Shown here piece by piece: positions 52,999 through 63,452 of a stretch of 64,000 nucleotides of DNA (position 1 is its first letter; each line of letters begins with the position of its first letter). A program made the translations under genes and the position numbers. The DNA is taken from the NCBI GenBank assembly GCA_027475525.1, contig JAMWFC010000059.1:558001-622000 (forward strand). The letters run 5' to 3'. Below the pieces are notes generated by a model. The model was not told the DNA's origin. It was given only the letters and a program-made list of their open reading frames with translations, and searched no databases. Origin of the DNA: Macrolepiota albuminosa (lineage: Eukaryota; Basidiomycota; Agaricomycetes; Agaricales; Agaricaceae).

Positions 52999-53988
52999 TT
53001 GGAAATTGTGTCTGGTTACCGATATGAATCTGCTCCTTACAAGGCAGTGAGGACCAATGATCAGCAATTCATACATTCAAGGTATCTTCCAGAGGGTCTG
53101 ATATTCCAAGATCTCCACAATCTTGGTCAGCCTGAGCTATTATGTCTGCTGAACTTCTGGAGAGACCGTCAAGGACAGGATGGATCTGGTGACACCTTCT
53201 GCTGGATGGTTTATCTCAACCATCACAAGCAGCCAGTAGCTGCTGAGTATGGCACCCGAGCTGATTGTGAAAAAAATATGGCAGCAGCAGCAGCACATAA
53301 GGCTACACGCAAAAATGGAGGGAAAAATTGAAAACAGAGGCCAACACCATCAGCGGTAGTTGATGGCAACAGTAGGACCATTGCTAATGATGGATCTGCT
53401 TTAGTCACTGGATCTGCAGCTAACTTGGAGTGGCAACTGAGGCCTACACTTCTCCTGTCACCTAGCATATCACACACACCACTGCCTGACTTACAGCAGG
53501 AACCCCCTGTCTTGCGCTCACCACACACTCCAAAGCCTTAGCGCCACAACAGATCCCAACCAAATGTATCACCTTCCGCTCACAACAAGTCTGCTTACGA
53601 TGAATCTGTTAATGACAAATGTGGTGATGATACAGCAGTGATAGATGCCACTACCATCCACCTCTTACAACAAAGAGGATGGAGCCATCCAGACCCTCCA
53701 ATTAATGGCCCTAGTGATGGTTCCCCTAGATATAGAGTGTCAAGAAGGGTGCTCGACATTCTTCAAGATGAGGACAATGACCAATTTGAAGGTGAGGGAA
53801 GGCCGGCATTACAAAACCAAAAGAAGCGCAAGGCATTGCCTAACCAATTGTCAACAAATTCCAAGCGACCCTGCAAGTCTCAAGCACAAATGTTACAGGA
53901 GGATGCAGCTCAATACATTGATATGTCTACACCAGCAAAAAGGAGTAGCAGCCACACTAAGATCATTCAACCAGTCTACTGTCATTGA
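52999..53988 (+). pseudogene. Companion ORF divergent from the KDZ transposase
   Basis: One frame of 330 codons with two in-frame stops (TGA 53329-53331, TAG 53539-53541), both explainable by C-to-T. N-terminal 110 residues: YRYESAPYKAVRTNDQQFIH, SRYLPEGLIFQDLHNLGQPE, LLCLLNFWRDRQ, DTFCWMVYLNHHKQPVAAEY. This resembles short mushroom proteins of unknown function with an LPEG..F.D...L and W..RQ pattern, often next to transposons. Then low-complexity S/P/T-rich sequence and a basic tail (NQKKRKALPNQ, KRPCKSQAQ) that could be a nuclear signal. It faces away from the KDZ gene with about 300 bp between. Confidence 0.45.
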
Positions 53989-54013
53989 TGTGGGGAAGGG
54001 GGGAATGTTATAT

Positions 54014-54048
54014 TACATTTTTGTAAACTATAGGGTTACAAAAATGTA
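54014..54048. terminator. Perfect 13-bp stem-loop
   Basis: TACATTTTTGTAA (54014-54026) and TTACAAAAATGTA (54036-54048) with a 9-base loop, just after the end of the companion ORF and a GGGGAAGGGGGGAATG tract. Possible transcript end or transposon terminus; the role is inferred only from position. Confidence 0.35.
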
Positions 54049-54155
54049 GGAATGTCTGTCATAGTGAAAAAAAAATATTGTAATTGTCCATCTTCACTTC
54101 ACTTCTGTTGCCTTCCATCTCTCAGTAAGCCAACTGGATGATCAGGTCCATTGCA

Positions 54156-56220
54156 TCAGCGGCCGACTACTTTGGGAGTTGCTGTGAGCCCGTCCCCTTG
54201 AGACAGGGAGAGGGTCTTCAGCAGGGACTGGCAGAGAGATGGAAGATGGTTGAGGAGGTGATGGAGATGTTTGTATGAGAGATGTCTCTGAGGATGTTTG
54301 TTGAAGCAGGGATGGAGCAACAATGAGAGCAGATAAGTCAGCGGCATGATGGGATTGGTCAGTGGCGAGGGCAGAGGTGTTACCAGTGGGAACAGATATG
54401 TCAGCAGTGTGGTCAGGAGTGGTTTTTTCCTCTTCAACAATGGGTCCAAGTTCACTGCCACATTATCCTGAGCTGACGGACTGCGGACTGGAGGGATGGG
54501 TGGAGATGTGAAGTTGATTCTGCAAAGTGTCAGCCACACCCCAAATATTGTGGATCTGCTCTTCTGGATCTGCTCTTCTGTCTGACAGATCCATCCGGCA
54601 TGGTCTTCAAGTGTCTCACCCACAAGAGAAACATTTGTTTGCAGGGTTTCTATGTGGCCACCAAGCATGTTGACTTGAGTCTGGTAGCAATGGAAGAAGT
54701 CCTCAATATGCAATAACCAGCTCCCCTCAGCCATGACAAACCCATCCCACACCTGCTCCTCAACATTCCGCAATGCTTCCTGGAACCCATTCTCCATTCT
54801 GTCCAAATGGCTCTTCACCTCTGCAATCACACCAGCCACAATGTCCTTACTGTGACTAGACTCTATTGCTTGCTCCTTGCCCTTTCTCTTGACCAGGATC
54901 CTCATCCTCATCCTCCTGCTCCTGCTCCTCCAGTATCGGATGGCTACCAGAAGGTAGACAGTTACCAATGTAACTCACCCATTTTTGCTTCTTGGAGGTT
55001 GGTGACAGACCAGATGAAACTCCTGCCACAAGAGGACTCGGTCATTTTCTCTTCTTTGGAATTGGGGATGAACTAGACAAATCTCCTGCTGCTGGCCTAT
55101 GACCTATCCAGTCTTCTTGTGCTGGTGCTGTCGATGGATCAGGTTGCTCTTCATCCCTTCCACTCCTCTGGGACTATTTCTTCACAGTGTCCTTCAACTG
55201 CCTGGTCATATCCTCATCAGAAAGTGTGCTCTGAAGTACTGGGATAACTTCATTGATGAAACTTCTCTGTCAGGTTCTGCTGAGTTGGGGGCTTTCCAGA
55301 AAAGCAACATCCTTATGAGGCAGACTTGATCTCCGGATACTCGGGTGTCTGGAACTCCAGGGCTAGGACTCTGGGGCTCAAGATGCAGACAGGAGTAATC
55401 CTAGGAGAGGGAACTTGGTCTGGGGGTTTTAGGTTTTAGAAGCTGGGGGTTAGATGGCGGTCGAGTCGTGAACCGGGAGTTCTAAGATGAGACCGGGTTA
55501 GCAAATTGTAAGTTGCAAAGTACATACCAAACTTTAGAGCATGCGGTTGTTCAAGCATGCCAGTCAAGCATGCCAGTCAGGGCATGCAACAATTCAAGTT
55601 AATATCAAGACTAGCAAATACAATGGGGAACTACGCTATAAGTACTACGGGGCTGGGTCTCAGGGTTCCAGAGTGTCTGGGATAGGTTCCGGGAGGCATT
55701 GAGTAGGTGACAGGGACTGTATACCTGGATCACGTGTGTGGGGTGTGGAGGAGCTGTGATGCGTGATGTGTGATGGCTGGACGCAGCAGCATGATCTGAT
55801 TGTTGATGGTGGTTGATCCTGGGGTCCGTGATGCGGGGTTGCTGGAGGTACTGGTTGATGGCAGTCTTGATGCATGTGATGGTGGCGTTGGCAGCTCTGG
55901 GGGTGGGGCGCATTGTAGGGTTGACAAGAGAGGCTCCTGGATGGGGCTCCGGGGATGTCCTAGGGAGGTTCCAGGGGGAAGAGTTATGACATTCTCCTGG
56001 CATAAAGGAGGAGTTTCTTGTCACCCTGGACCTGGCTGATTGTCAGCCACATGTCAACCTACAGGACAACTGTTAATGCATGTCTAGTAGGCAGGAGTGT
56101 TTGCATCTTACCAGGTCCTTCAGCTGTCCTTTGAGTTGATGCAGGTCTCCTCTGCAAGCAAGATACAATACTTGAACATCTACGTTAACGACCTGTTGGT
56201 TGAGTTCTTGATTAGACATG
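54156..56220 (-). pseudogene. Unrecognised intron-containing gene split by a solo LTR
   Basis: Exon 1 starts at 56220 (MSNQELNQQVVNVDVQVLYL, RGDLHQLKGQLKDLVR), followed by a 53-nt GT-AG intron (GTAAGATGC ... CTGTAG). Exon 2 (VDMWLTISQVQGDKKLLLYA) is cut by LTR-D (55268-55991) and resumes at 55262 with SFINEVIPVLQSTLSDEDMT. Two stops follow (AAA TAG; AAA TGA), flanking KKRK-type basic sequence. A further GT-AG intron near 54975 leads to 54968-54156: a coiled-coil-like part (HLDRMENGFQEALRNVEEQV, HIETLQTNVSLVGETLEDHA) that shifts frame near 54540 into a proline-rich tail. I do not recognise the family. It may be a gene carried by the neighbouring KDZ-like element. Confidence 0.45.
55268..55991 (-). 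repeat. LTR-D copy 2, solo, perfect TSD
   Basis: TGTCAGGTTCTG ... AGTTATGACA, 724 bp, flanked by TTCTC on both sides (55263-55267, 55992-55996). Solo LTR left by LTR-LTR recombination. Same + strand orientation as 18500-19230. Confidence 0.9.
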
Positions 56221-56260
56221 GTGGATGGAGGATTAAAGAAACAGACGAGAACTTTACACA

Positions 56261-56412
56261 AAGCTAGTTCTGAAAATAGATATCATGTGACCCTGTTTAA
56301 ATTACAAAAGAAGTTTGATTTATTGCTTGACAAACCTTACTTTGTTTATCTTATAGTTTAGTAAATAACAATTAGCTAAGCAGGTCAAAAATTCCAGACA
56401 GTTTGATATTAC
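56261..56412. other. AT-rich spacer
   Basis: 5' flank of the minus-strand gene at 56220. No gene seen. Confidence 0.3.
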
Positions 56413-56486
56413 TGCACTAGTGGAAGTCAAACCCACCTACTGCAAGACACAATGGATACCAACAGATAATATTCCACTAGACCACT
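56413..56486 (-). repeat. tRNA-like (SINE-type) unit 1
   Basis: On the minus strand an A-box-like TGGTCTAGTGGAATATT is followed about 40 nt later by a B-box-like GGTGGGTTTGACTTCC, the spacing of a tRNA internal promoter. It is part of a ~150-bp unit repeated in tandem with unit 2. Confidence 0.5.
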
Positions 56487-56570
56487 ACTTATAGTATACT
56501 GCTATAGTGTAAATGTATTTCAGTCTAATATTCTGTGTGTGGTCAAAAATCTCGACAGTTTGATGTCAAT

Positions 56571-56643
56571 GCACTAGTGGGAGTTGAATGCACCTACTGC
56601 AAGATACAAGGAATACCAATTGAGAATATTCCACTACACCACA
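56571..56643 (-). repeat. tRNA-like (SINE-type) unit 2
   Basis: Tandem copy of unit 1: minus strand TGGTGTAGTGGAATATTC, then GGTGCATTCAACTCCC. The flanking GTCAAAAAT..CGACAGTTTGAT and CAGTCTAATATT are repeated as well, so the repeat unit extends beyond the tRNA-like core. Confidence 0.5.
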
Positions 56644-56930
56644 GATGCTTACTGAACAATGCTATGATGTGAATAAATATCAGTCTAATATTGTCAATTC
56701 AATACAGATGAACCAGTGGCAGTAAATTCTGGGATCCGTCCATGTACAAAATACCACTTCAGCGGACCCCTTCCACCCTCTGTCAATTTACGACAAGTAA
56801 AAGTGTCACGTGTTCCTCCATCTTATATCTGCTTCAGTAATTTCTAGAGTTTTGAACAGATCAACTTAATAATGCTAGCGAGTGATGAACGGATATTTTA
56901 TTAGGGCTTACAGGCCCTATTAAAATATTT

Positions 56931-57013
56931 GTCTCTAGCAGGAGTCAAACCCGCCTCATGTGCAAAAATAGGAAATATCAACCTATCAATATTCCATTGT
57001 CACCATTAGACCC
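56931..57013 (-). repeat. tRNA-like (SINE-type) unit 3
   Basis: Minus strand GGGGTCTAATGGTGACAATGG, then GGCGGGTTTGACTCCTGC. More diverged; flanked by the inverted pair TTAGGGC..GCCCTAT at 56900-56930. Related to units 1 and 2 by its boxes rather than by its body. Confidence 0.4.
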
Positions 57014-57119
57014 CATTAAGGTGGAGTAGTAGAACTTGCCGCTATATACAATATTGAATATCACTAAACAAATATTCTACTGAACAACTGGAACTGGTTG
57101 CACTGCTGATGTCAGCTGG

Positions 57120-57600
57120 CTCATATGCCAACATCTGCTACTGCCTACTGGCATGCTAGCGGACAGCAAATACTCACACACCCTCTTCTGCCCTTCCTCT
57201 TTTTTCTCCCCAGTGTCATCCTCTCCATGTCCCACACCAACTCACATGCCACCCTTCCCTCCTCCTCCCTGACCTGATGCCCGATGTCTGCTACGTCTGC
57301 TAGCATACCAGTGGACACCCACACTCCTCCCCTTCCTCCTTCTCCCTCTTCCTCCCCACCCTCATCCCTCTTCCGCCACCCCATGCTCTCTGAGACACCA
57401 TCCCATGCAGCGGACGCCCACGCACCCCCTTTCCTTCTCTCCTGCCCTGATGCCAGGTGATGCCGGACGATGCCAGGAGTTGCTGACAGATTCCCATGTT
57501 AGCAGATGGATATCAGCAGATACCCAGCAGATGCTGACAGATGTCTGCTGGATGCCAGCTGATGGCAGAAGATGCCAACGCCCCTTTCAAGCCATGAAAC
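57120..57600. repeat. CAGC/GCTGG-rich quasi-repeat region
   Basis: Irregular repeats of GCAGATG, CAGCAGATAC and GCTGGATGCC-type words about 10 bp apart (densest at 57470-57570), with pyrimidine-rich stretches at 57190-57420. The same words occur in repeat S (48900-48990, 58140-58230). Open frames here are low complexity; no gene. Confidence 0.4.
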
Positions 57601-57723
57601 CTCTTTTGGGAGGTATGCCACTCCCCTTCTACCTCAAAATATCTATACGGGGACCTGCAGGAATGTAGGTGGGCATCTGTTCATTGTGTTATCCGACCTT
57701 TGACTCTATCTGTTGGTAACAGA

Positions 57724-57800
57724 CCTGTGGTGCAACGGTCAAATGTGTGTTCCATTGCTGGAGGCCTGCTCAAGGCTGGGGTTTCAATTCCCCCCACAGG
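57724..57800 (+). repeat. tRNA-like sequence with long variable arm (pseudo-tRNA or SINE head)
   Basis: CCTGTGG (57724) pairs with CCACAGG (57794-57800) as a 7-bp acceptor stem; TGGTGCAACGGTCAAATG resembles an A box; GCCTGCTCAAGGC could be a long variable arm; GGGGTTTCAATTCCCC resembles a T arm/B box. The anticodon stem is imperfect and no anticodon can be assigned. Confidence 0.4.
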
Positions 57801-58071
57801 CATACAACGGGCAAGATGATGTTCCTTTTTCTTTGGTCCAACCAGCCTCTGTGGACCTGCATAGGTCTCTGCAGATGTCCACTGGTGTCCTGTGCAGGCC
57901 TGGGAGGGCCTGCGTAGGTTTGAGTGGGTCAACATAGGTTTGTGTAGATGTCCGCTGGTGGCTTGCATAGGCCTGCATAGGTCTGCAGGGCCCTTTTGTG
58001 GATATACACTGGTGTTGGGGGTGGAAAAAGGAGGGAAGGGGAGGCGTGCAGCCTCAAGTTATTGCAGGGAG
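57801..58071. other. Repeat-rich spacer
   Basis: Words such as CCTGCATAGGTCT and GATGTCCACTGGTG occur two or three times. No gene. Confidence 0.3.
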
Positions 58072-58397
58072 GAAGAGAGAGAGGAGGGAAGTGGGAAACC
58101 TTGAGGAGGGTTTATTCATGCCATGATGTCCACCAATGCAGGAGGCTTTCACTCATGGGCTGATGCCCGCTGGCAGCTGCTGATGCACATTGACATCCAC
58201 TAGTGTCTGCTGGCATCTGCTGGGCCTGCATGTGCATATGTGTGCCTGCCTTGTATTGATCCACTGGACCATGTCATACAGCATATTGTGACATGTCCAC
58301 AGCTCTGCTCCAGTGTAGCAGACTCCACTGGACATGTATGGTATGGCACAAAGCAAGCTTCCATACAATGTATGACATGTACCATAGTGATGTCTCT
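58072..58397 (-). repeat. LTR-like repeat S, copy 2
   Basis: Inverted relative to 48697-49075. It ends next to LTR-X copy 4. Confidence 0.5.
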
Positions 58398-58399
58398 AT

Positions 58400-58943
58400 G
58401 TGGGAAAGAAGCATGGAGAGATGTCAAAAGAGATGAATGGAATGGTGGCACTAAAACATGCATTGAATGGAGGAAGAAAGAGATGAATGGAATGGTGGCA
58501 CTGAAACATGCTTCACCAAAATGGAAAATGGAACAACAAATTAAGTCAGGAATGCTGGGAGGTTAAGAGCAAAAAGTCATGTGATTTGGTGGTCTGTGCA
58601 CTGGAAAATTAGTATAAATAGTCCAAGTAGAGTAGAGAATAACCAGGCATTTGATAGGCAAAGGCTCAGTGGTTCCTGGAAAGTGAATCACCTAGGCTAG
58701 AGTTTATTGAACACCTCTTATTGGAAGTCTATTGGTAGACAAAGGCTTGGTGGTTCCTAGGAAGTGAACTACTTAGGCTGGAGTTTATTGAGAACCTTCT
58801 TTTGCATTGCAGAATATTTGATCTTCTGTGAAGCACTCAATACATCAACCTTATCATCAAGCACTAGTGTGGATTAGAGGAAACTTTCTAAGACTTTAAG
58901 AAAGCCCCAGAACTATCAGTACTACTTGCAACCAAGTACTACA
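58400..58943 (+). repeat. LTR-X copy 4 (truncated)
   Basis: The 3' two thirds of LTR-X in + orientation, ending CCAAGTACTACA at 58943; TATA box (TAGTATAAATAG) at about 58609. It contains tandem blocks (AGATGAATGGAATGGTGGCACT, two copies at about 58430 and 58480; a GGTAGACAAAGGCT.GGTGGTTCC-type block also repeated). Inserted against Gypsy-G chromodomain sequence. Confidence 0.75.
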
Positions 58944-59222
58944 ACCCCCTCCCCTGATCAAGGTTAAGGACAAATACCACTACAAGGTTGAAGACATTCT
59001 TGACTTCTGGAACATCTGCAGATGACCCCACTTTCTTGTACAATAAAAGAGATATGGCCTGGAAGATGACACCTGGGAACTGCACCGCAACCTCAAAGGA
59101 GCCCTCAACAAGCTCTGAGATTTTGAACAATGGCACACAGAAAATGCTGTCTCCAGGTGCAGGACCCCCAGACAGCAGTAGTGAGTGCAACTCCTGCCTC
59201 TGGACTTAATAGGAATTCAACA
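58944..59222 (+). pseudogene. Gypsy-G chromodomain fragment
   Basis: Reads YHYKVEDILDFWN, then HFLVQ.KRYGLEDDTWELHR, then NLKGALNKL: the chromodomain at the C-terminus of Ty3-like integrases, with stops. It is distinct from the Gypsy-F chromodomain at 60.9 kb. Confidence 0.65.
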
Positions 59223-59228
59223 TTTCCT

Positions 59229-59229
<1 letters not shown>

Positions 59230-59272
<43 letters not shown>
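59230..59272. repeat. Poly(T) tract, 43 bases
   Basis: Uninterrupted run of T. It separates Gypsy-G and Gypsy-F fragments. Length is prone to sequencing error. Confidence 0.7.
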
Positions 59273-59273
<1 letters not shown>

Positions 59274-60126
59274 ATTTGTTGATGGACTTTATTGGTTTGT
59301 TCCCAGGGTCAAAGGGTTTCAACTGCCTGTGGGTAGTAATCTGTAGAATAACCAGTATGCAAGGACAACCATGATGGCCTCAGAGTTGTCATGGATTTAT
59401 CTCAAGCAGATAGTGTCTTTGTATGGGTTGCCCAGCTTGATTGTCAGCAATTGAGATTCCAAATTTACTTTCAAATGGTGGAAGGAACTACACAATCTGC
59501 TGGGAGCAAAACTACTCATGTTGATATCTTTTCATCTGCAAACAGATGGACAGACAGAATGTGCAAATAGAAATATTGCATAGATATTGCAAGCATTTGT
59601 ATGTCCTGATCAAAAGGACTGAGTGGATAGATGTCCACTTGTTGAATTCACTATAAATGCAAGCATATCAGAGACCACAGGGTAATCACCCTTTGAGCTC
59701 AATAATGGCTATATTTGATCCATGATCTGTGAACTTTGCACTAATGAAGTTATCCATGTTGGAGTTAAACAGTTTGCATGCAACACACTAAGGAACTTAG
59801 TGGATGCCCATGATGCAATTATAGAGTCATGTGTATAGCAAACAAAACATGCAAATAATTGCAGGCATAAGGAACTGGATATCAAAAAAAGGGAACCTAG
59901 CGTACCTTTTGACAAAGAACTTGAATCTGCTGAAAGGCAGAGCAAGCAAGCTGTGTCCCAAGTGGATTGAACCATATAGGGTCCTCAAAGCTGAATCTAG
60001 CATGTCTAACTATGTGTTGAAACTACTCCATGCACTGCAGGCATGCAGAATAGTGCCTAAGTTCCATGTGTTGCTGTTGCAACTGTATTTAGCCAATAGT
60101 GATGCATTATTTTCTAATTGCACAAC
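59273..60126 (+). pseudogene. Gypsy-F integrase core
   Basis: Reads LYGLPSLIVSN.DSKFTFKW (second catalytic D), ELHNLLGAKLLMLISFHLQT, DGQTECANRNIA (third acidic position within the T-E), VEFTINASISETTG.SPFEL, HAIIES-type helix, then 59831-60126 LTKNLNLLKGRASKLCPKWI and VLKLLHALQACRIVPKFHVL. Several stops. LTR-E splits it from its chromodomain. A second copy of the tail is at 2117-2811. Confidence 0.85.
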
Positions 60127-60880
60127 TGTCAGGTTCCGCTGACAACGGGGGCCTCCGGGGACAAGCCAGTCCTTACTAGATGGACTCAAAGTCTACGGAG
60201 AGTCTTGGGGTAACGGAGGATGAGTTCCAGGGCTTTGGGTGGGGTGCGGGGTGGCTACAGAGCGCCAGAGTTTGTAGGGAGAGGTGAAGCAGGATCCCAG
60301 GCTAAGTCTGGAATACAGGGATGGGAGAAGGTGGAGCCTTGTTAGGGTGGAGGAGAGAAGGGGTAATCGGGGAAAGAGACTAAGACCGGGAGACTGAGTT
60401 AGAATTGAAGTGAGACTTTTAGAAGGCTGAGAGACTTGAGAGGATAAGAGAGATAGATTGAGATGAAGTACAAAGTAAGCAAGAGAGTATAGAGATGTGT
60501 TTATAGCAATATCAAGACTACCCTTAATGATTTACTGGCTACCAGCTATATACCTACGGCGGCTAAGATCCAGGGGGAGCGAGTGAGCTCCGGAGTTGAG
60601 ATCCATGTGATTGGTCCTGTGCGATGCATTGTCCAGGTGTGAGTCCTGTGTGGCATATTATTTGGGTGTGGATATGACACCAGGGGATTGGTTGGGGCCC
60701 GTGGGCAGCTACAGGGTGAGGTCAGTCAGGGCCTGTAGGAAGCCACAGTGTGAGGCTGGGGCAGGCATCAGGTTGAATGCCGGAGGTGATTGGTAGGGTC
60801 CAGAGCCTGGGAACGTTGATGGTGCAGGGTGCAAGGCAGGATGTCGGGTTGGTGCGTTGGGGTTTGACCAGGTCATGACA
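60127..60880 (+). repeat. LTR-E copy 1 (solo)
   Basis: TGTCAGGTTCCGCTGAC ... GGTCATGACA, 754 bp, flanked by ACAAC (60122-60126) and GCAAC (60881-60885), a 4-of-5 target-site duplication. Orientation is given relative to copy 2. Confidence 0.8.
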
Positions 60881-61424
60881 GCAACCCTAGAGCTGTATGA
60901 CTTTGGAACTGGCGATGACCAGGAATAATTCATGGATAACCTCATAGGTCATAGGTGGACAGGGAAAAATCTTGAATTTGAAGTGAGGTGGAGCTTAGGT
61001 GATACTACCTGGGAGCTGCTAGTAAACTGCAAGAACCTTGCAGCACTGGACTGATACCTAGAGCTGCAAGGTGTGAAATGCCCTCAACAGCTGGCAAAAC
61101 ATGCATAGAGTGTGTGAGTTGGTGCAATGTGAATGAAGTCTACTTTGATGACTGGTGACTTACCAGGTGGCTACTATTTGTAGCTGCTTACTCTACTCTG
61201 ATAACTGGTTAATGACCAGGGGGCAAGTATTTGTAGTTGTTTATATGACTGGTGGAGTTAGGAGATTTTTTTTTCTTTTCTCCTCCTAAGTCCCAATACA
61301 TGTAGCTGATGTGTTTTCTGAAATGGCCTATTGGAGGCTGCAAAAAAGTGATCAGAGCCTGCAAGACTCTAGTGGAGGGGTAAGACCCCCAAATATACAA
61401 ATGCAAGAATATCCTTTTGATTAC
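60881..61424 (+). pseudogene. Gypsy-F chromodomain and 3' untranslated region
   Basis: DDLIGHRWTGKNLEFEVRWS, LGDTTWELLVNCKNLAALD and CPQQLAKHA, then the poly-T/CTTTTCTCC tail also seen at 2760-2790. It directly continues 59273-60126. Confidence 0.75.
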
Positions 61425-62160
61425 TGTCAGGTTCTGCTGAGTTGGGGGCTTTCTGAGAAAGCAACACCCTTATGAGGCAAACTTGATCTGCATGTATTCG
61501 GGTGTCTGGAACTCCGGACTGAGCTCCAGGGTTCAAGATGCAAACAGGGGATTCCTGGGGGCAAGGAACTTAGTCCAGGGATTGGGTGGAGCTGGAGAGT
61601 TAAGAGGGTTGAAGTTGAGTTGAGAACTGGAGGTTCTAGGACAAGACCCAGTTAATAAAGCTTAAATTGCAAAGTGCGTACCAGTCTTAAGAGCATGTGA
61701 ACAAATTGAGTGTGCCAATCAAAGTGTACCAGTTGGTGCATACCAGTCAATCAAAGGGCATGCAAACAAACAAGTGTAATATCAAGACTGGAGTACATGG
61801 GTTCCTAAGGGGCCCCGGGATGTCTGGGGCGGTTCTGGGAGTTAATGGGTGGCAGTGGAAGGAGGGGGAACTGTATACTGGGGATTGCACGTGCAGAGTG
61901 CATGCATGATCAATTGACACTGAAGGGTGTCCTGATGTGTGATGCGTGATAGCTGGGATAGTTGATGTGATTGGATGATCGGCACGTGCTGGTGGACAGT
62001 TCTGGGGTTTGTGCGGCAGGGCTGCCAAGGGGTGTGGCGTGATGGTGTGGTTTGATGTGTGTGATGGCAGTGGGGGCGGTCCTGATGGTGGGGGTCATGT
62101 CGTGGAGTGGGTGGAGGGCCTCAAGATGTAGCTCCAGGGGTGTCCTGGAGTGGTCGTTCA
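61425..62160 (-). repeat. LTR-D copy 3
   Basis: TGTCAGGTTCTGCTGAG ... GTGGTCGTTCA, parallel to 55268-55991. The last bases are degraded and no target-site duplication is visible. Confidence 0.75.
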
Positions 62161-63452
62161 CCCCCCTCTCAGCACTGAGACTCTCCAAGGTGCATGGTGC
62201 TGGTGGCTCAGACTGGATGGGAATTGCCTCACCTCCTGACACGTAGCAAAAAAAAAAATTTTACCATCAAACTTAACATGTTATGTACACCAACACATTT
62301 TCCGATGCCCCCACCTACCAACAAAGTCATGCCTCTGGTCACATGGGAGGCCCAGAATGCAAGGCACTGGTGCCAGCTTGATTTCAAGTGTGTGGCAGCC
62401 CTCATGCAGCAATGTCATCTCGCTTGCCATGTCTAACTTTTCTTTTAGAGCAACAAACCATTCCTGCTCCGGAGGCCAGTCCCAGCTGTCTCCCAGAGCC
62501 TGCCCCTGAGGCAGGCTCTGGTGGCCCTTTGCAGTCGGGCCCCAGTTGTCCTGCGCCTACCTTTGCACAGATGACTGTCTGCCCTCCCCATTTCTGTCCC
62601 TCCCCTTGCCCTCAACTGGTTGCCCCCTGCTTTTGTCGCTTTGAGATAGAGATGGGGGCCATTTTAGAGGTCCCGGGTGGACGCAATGCAGGAGCATTTT
62701 GAGCAGGCTCTAGAGAGGCCCCAGGGTCTGCCCTCCCATGGGTGGTGTGTGAGCAATGAGCTGGTAAGTCACCTTTTACCTCTGGTTTTGTCGTTGACCT
62801 TGGTACCTCAGTGTTTGCACTATGCTTGCTGGCTGGTTTTCTGCCTATTTGAGGCCCCGGGTCCCTCATCCTGCCAGGACACGTCTGTGTGCAATGTGTG
62901 CTGCCTCAACCATGAGCAATGTTCCGTGTCAGTGCTGTGGAGGGCACGTTGTATCTCCTGGGAGCAGGGGTGGCCACTGGGGGGAATTACTTGGAGGCTG
63001 GAGGTGGAGGAGTGGGAGTGGGTAGTGGAGCCAGAGGAGGAGCCACAAGTAGTGCCTGCAGAGGAGTCTGGGGAGGGGTCAGGAAGCGGGGGGACTGTCC
63101 AGGTAGGGGGTTGGGGCCAGCCTGTGGTTCTCATCATGCGCCAGATGACCCGGGCTGGGAGGGGAAGTCAGGAGGGGCATGGGGGGTGCCTCAACAAGGG
63201 GAAATGGCGGGCGTCACCAAGCCCTTCTCTGGAGCCTTCAAAGAGGGCACGTCTGCCCTCCAAGACCCCATCTCTGATCTCCTCACCACAGCTATCTCCA
63301 GTGGTGTTCTTGCCCTGATGTGGGGAGCTTCCTGGAGCAGGCAGGGCAGGAGCAGGAGAAGCTCAGAGTGGGGCAGGAGGCAATGGTCTGGAAAGGGATG
63401 GAAGAGGAGCTGGAGGAGGTGAGGGTAGCCTGGGGGGAGGTTGAGGCCATTT
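62161..63452 (+). other. Unrecognised GC-richer region with possible split gene
   Basis: Pieces in + frames: LVTWEAQNARHWCQLDFKCV (about 62330-62400), a proline-rich stretch 62460-62600, FEIEMGAILEVPGG (62640), then a long frame 62677-63318 rich in W, G, E and S (EEWEWVVEPEEEPQVVPAEE). It looks like a multi-exon transposon-associated gene with acidic and low-complexity parts, but no domain is recognised and splice sites cannot be settled. Confidence 0.25.

Noticed and set aside
59230..59272. Poly(T) as the tail of a minus-strand LINE or SINE.
   Set aside because: The sequence on the side where an element body would lie is Gypsy-F integrase, and no TSD is seen.
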